From positions 1 to 64,000 of the forward strand of contig NZ_AUJI01000028.1 of the NCBI RefSeq assembly GCF_000424145.1: 64,000 bases of DNA. Direction: 5' to 3'. Source of the DNA: Butyrivibrio sp. AC2005. GTDB lineage: Bacteria > Bacillota > Clostridia > Lachnospirales > Lachnospiraceae. Numbering within the stretch: the stretch's first letter is position 1; each line of letters begins with the position of its first letter. Shown here one piece after another: positions 63,954 to 64,000 of this stretch. Under the pieces are notes generated by a model. It ran no database searches. It was not told the origin of the DNA and worked only from the letters and a program-made list of their open reading frames with translations. Position numbers and translations under genes: made by a program.

Positions 63954-64000
63954 AATTCCACATTGTCCTCCTTCACTTCCTTCATACAGTAATAATCACC

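Noticed and set aside
1..64000. rRNA, tRNA or known riboswitches
   Set aside because: No tRNA clover-leaf with a T-loop GTTCRA pattern, rRNA block or recognisable riboswitch core was found by reading; a covariance search would be needed to exclude them fully.

Overview
The window reads as chromosome of a low-GC Gram-positive anaerobe of the Clostridia, most likely a Lachnospiraceae (Butyrivibrio/Lachnospira-like) gut or rumen bacterium. The basis is AT-rich sequence, strong AGGAGG-type ribosome sites with frequent TTG/GTG starts, CsoR copper control, GPH and CUT1 sugar importers, several MATE pumps and many lipoproteins. This is inference from gene content; no rRNA or tRNA gene was recognised.

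Layout. 1-6.07 kb: the tnsA-proximal part of a Tn7-like transposon, all on the minus strand: tnsA, tnsB, tnsC, tniQ/tnsD, then a HicAB toxin-antitoxin pair as probable cargo. The element end faces right and carries three 12-bp repeats spaced exactly 30 bp. The TnsA-like protein seems to have lost two catalytic residues, which would make the element replicative; this is the best candidate for an unusual system. A tyrosine recombinase abuts the end (6.15-7.18 kb). 7.2-16.6 kb: lipoproteins and secreted proteins, plus a csoR-copA copper operon whose copA has a C-terminal CopZ-like domain with its own internal ribosome site. 16.9-18.8 kb: a two-component pair with an unusual XRE-REC regulator and a LytS-like kinase. 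18.8-28.7 kb: glycoside catabolism (exported sugar-isomerase-like protein, GH1, GH78, GH2, GPH symporter, divergent AraC), fitting intracellular breakdown of rhamnosylated glycosides. 28.7-31.6 kb: a polyprenol-kinase/CDP-diglyceride-synthase-like protein, a MATE pump and a divergent TetR. 32.2-36 kb: secreted protein, acetyltransferase, patatin, VOC protein. 36-41 kb: MacAB-like tripartite exporter. 41.4-43.4 kb: CrtI-like oxidoreductase with an overlapping TetR gene and a palindromic operator on the promoter. 43.9-44.8 kb: non-coding stretch with divergent repeats. 44.8-53.6 kb: internally duplicated secreted protein, three more MATE pumps, a GAF-GGDEF cyclase and two DUF3592 proteins. 53.7-60 kb: GH53 galactanase with a CUT1 ABC importer (no ATPase gene) and a divergent cupin-AraC regulator, preceded by a LysR gene stump. 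60.2-64 kb: secreted PPC-like protein, acetyltransferase and MGT-family glycosyltransferase.

The sugar loci each pair an importer with glycosidases lacking signal peptides, so oligosaccharides or glycosides are probably imported whole and cut in the cytosol. Gene stumps (LysR at 53.7 kb, MATE-like at 61.8 kb, a frame-broken C-terminus at 12.1 kb) point to ongoing gene decay.
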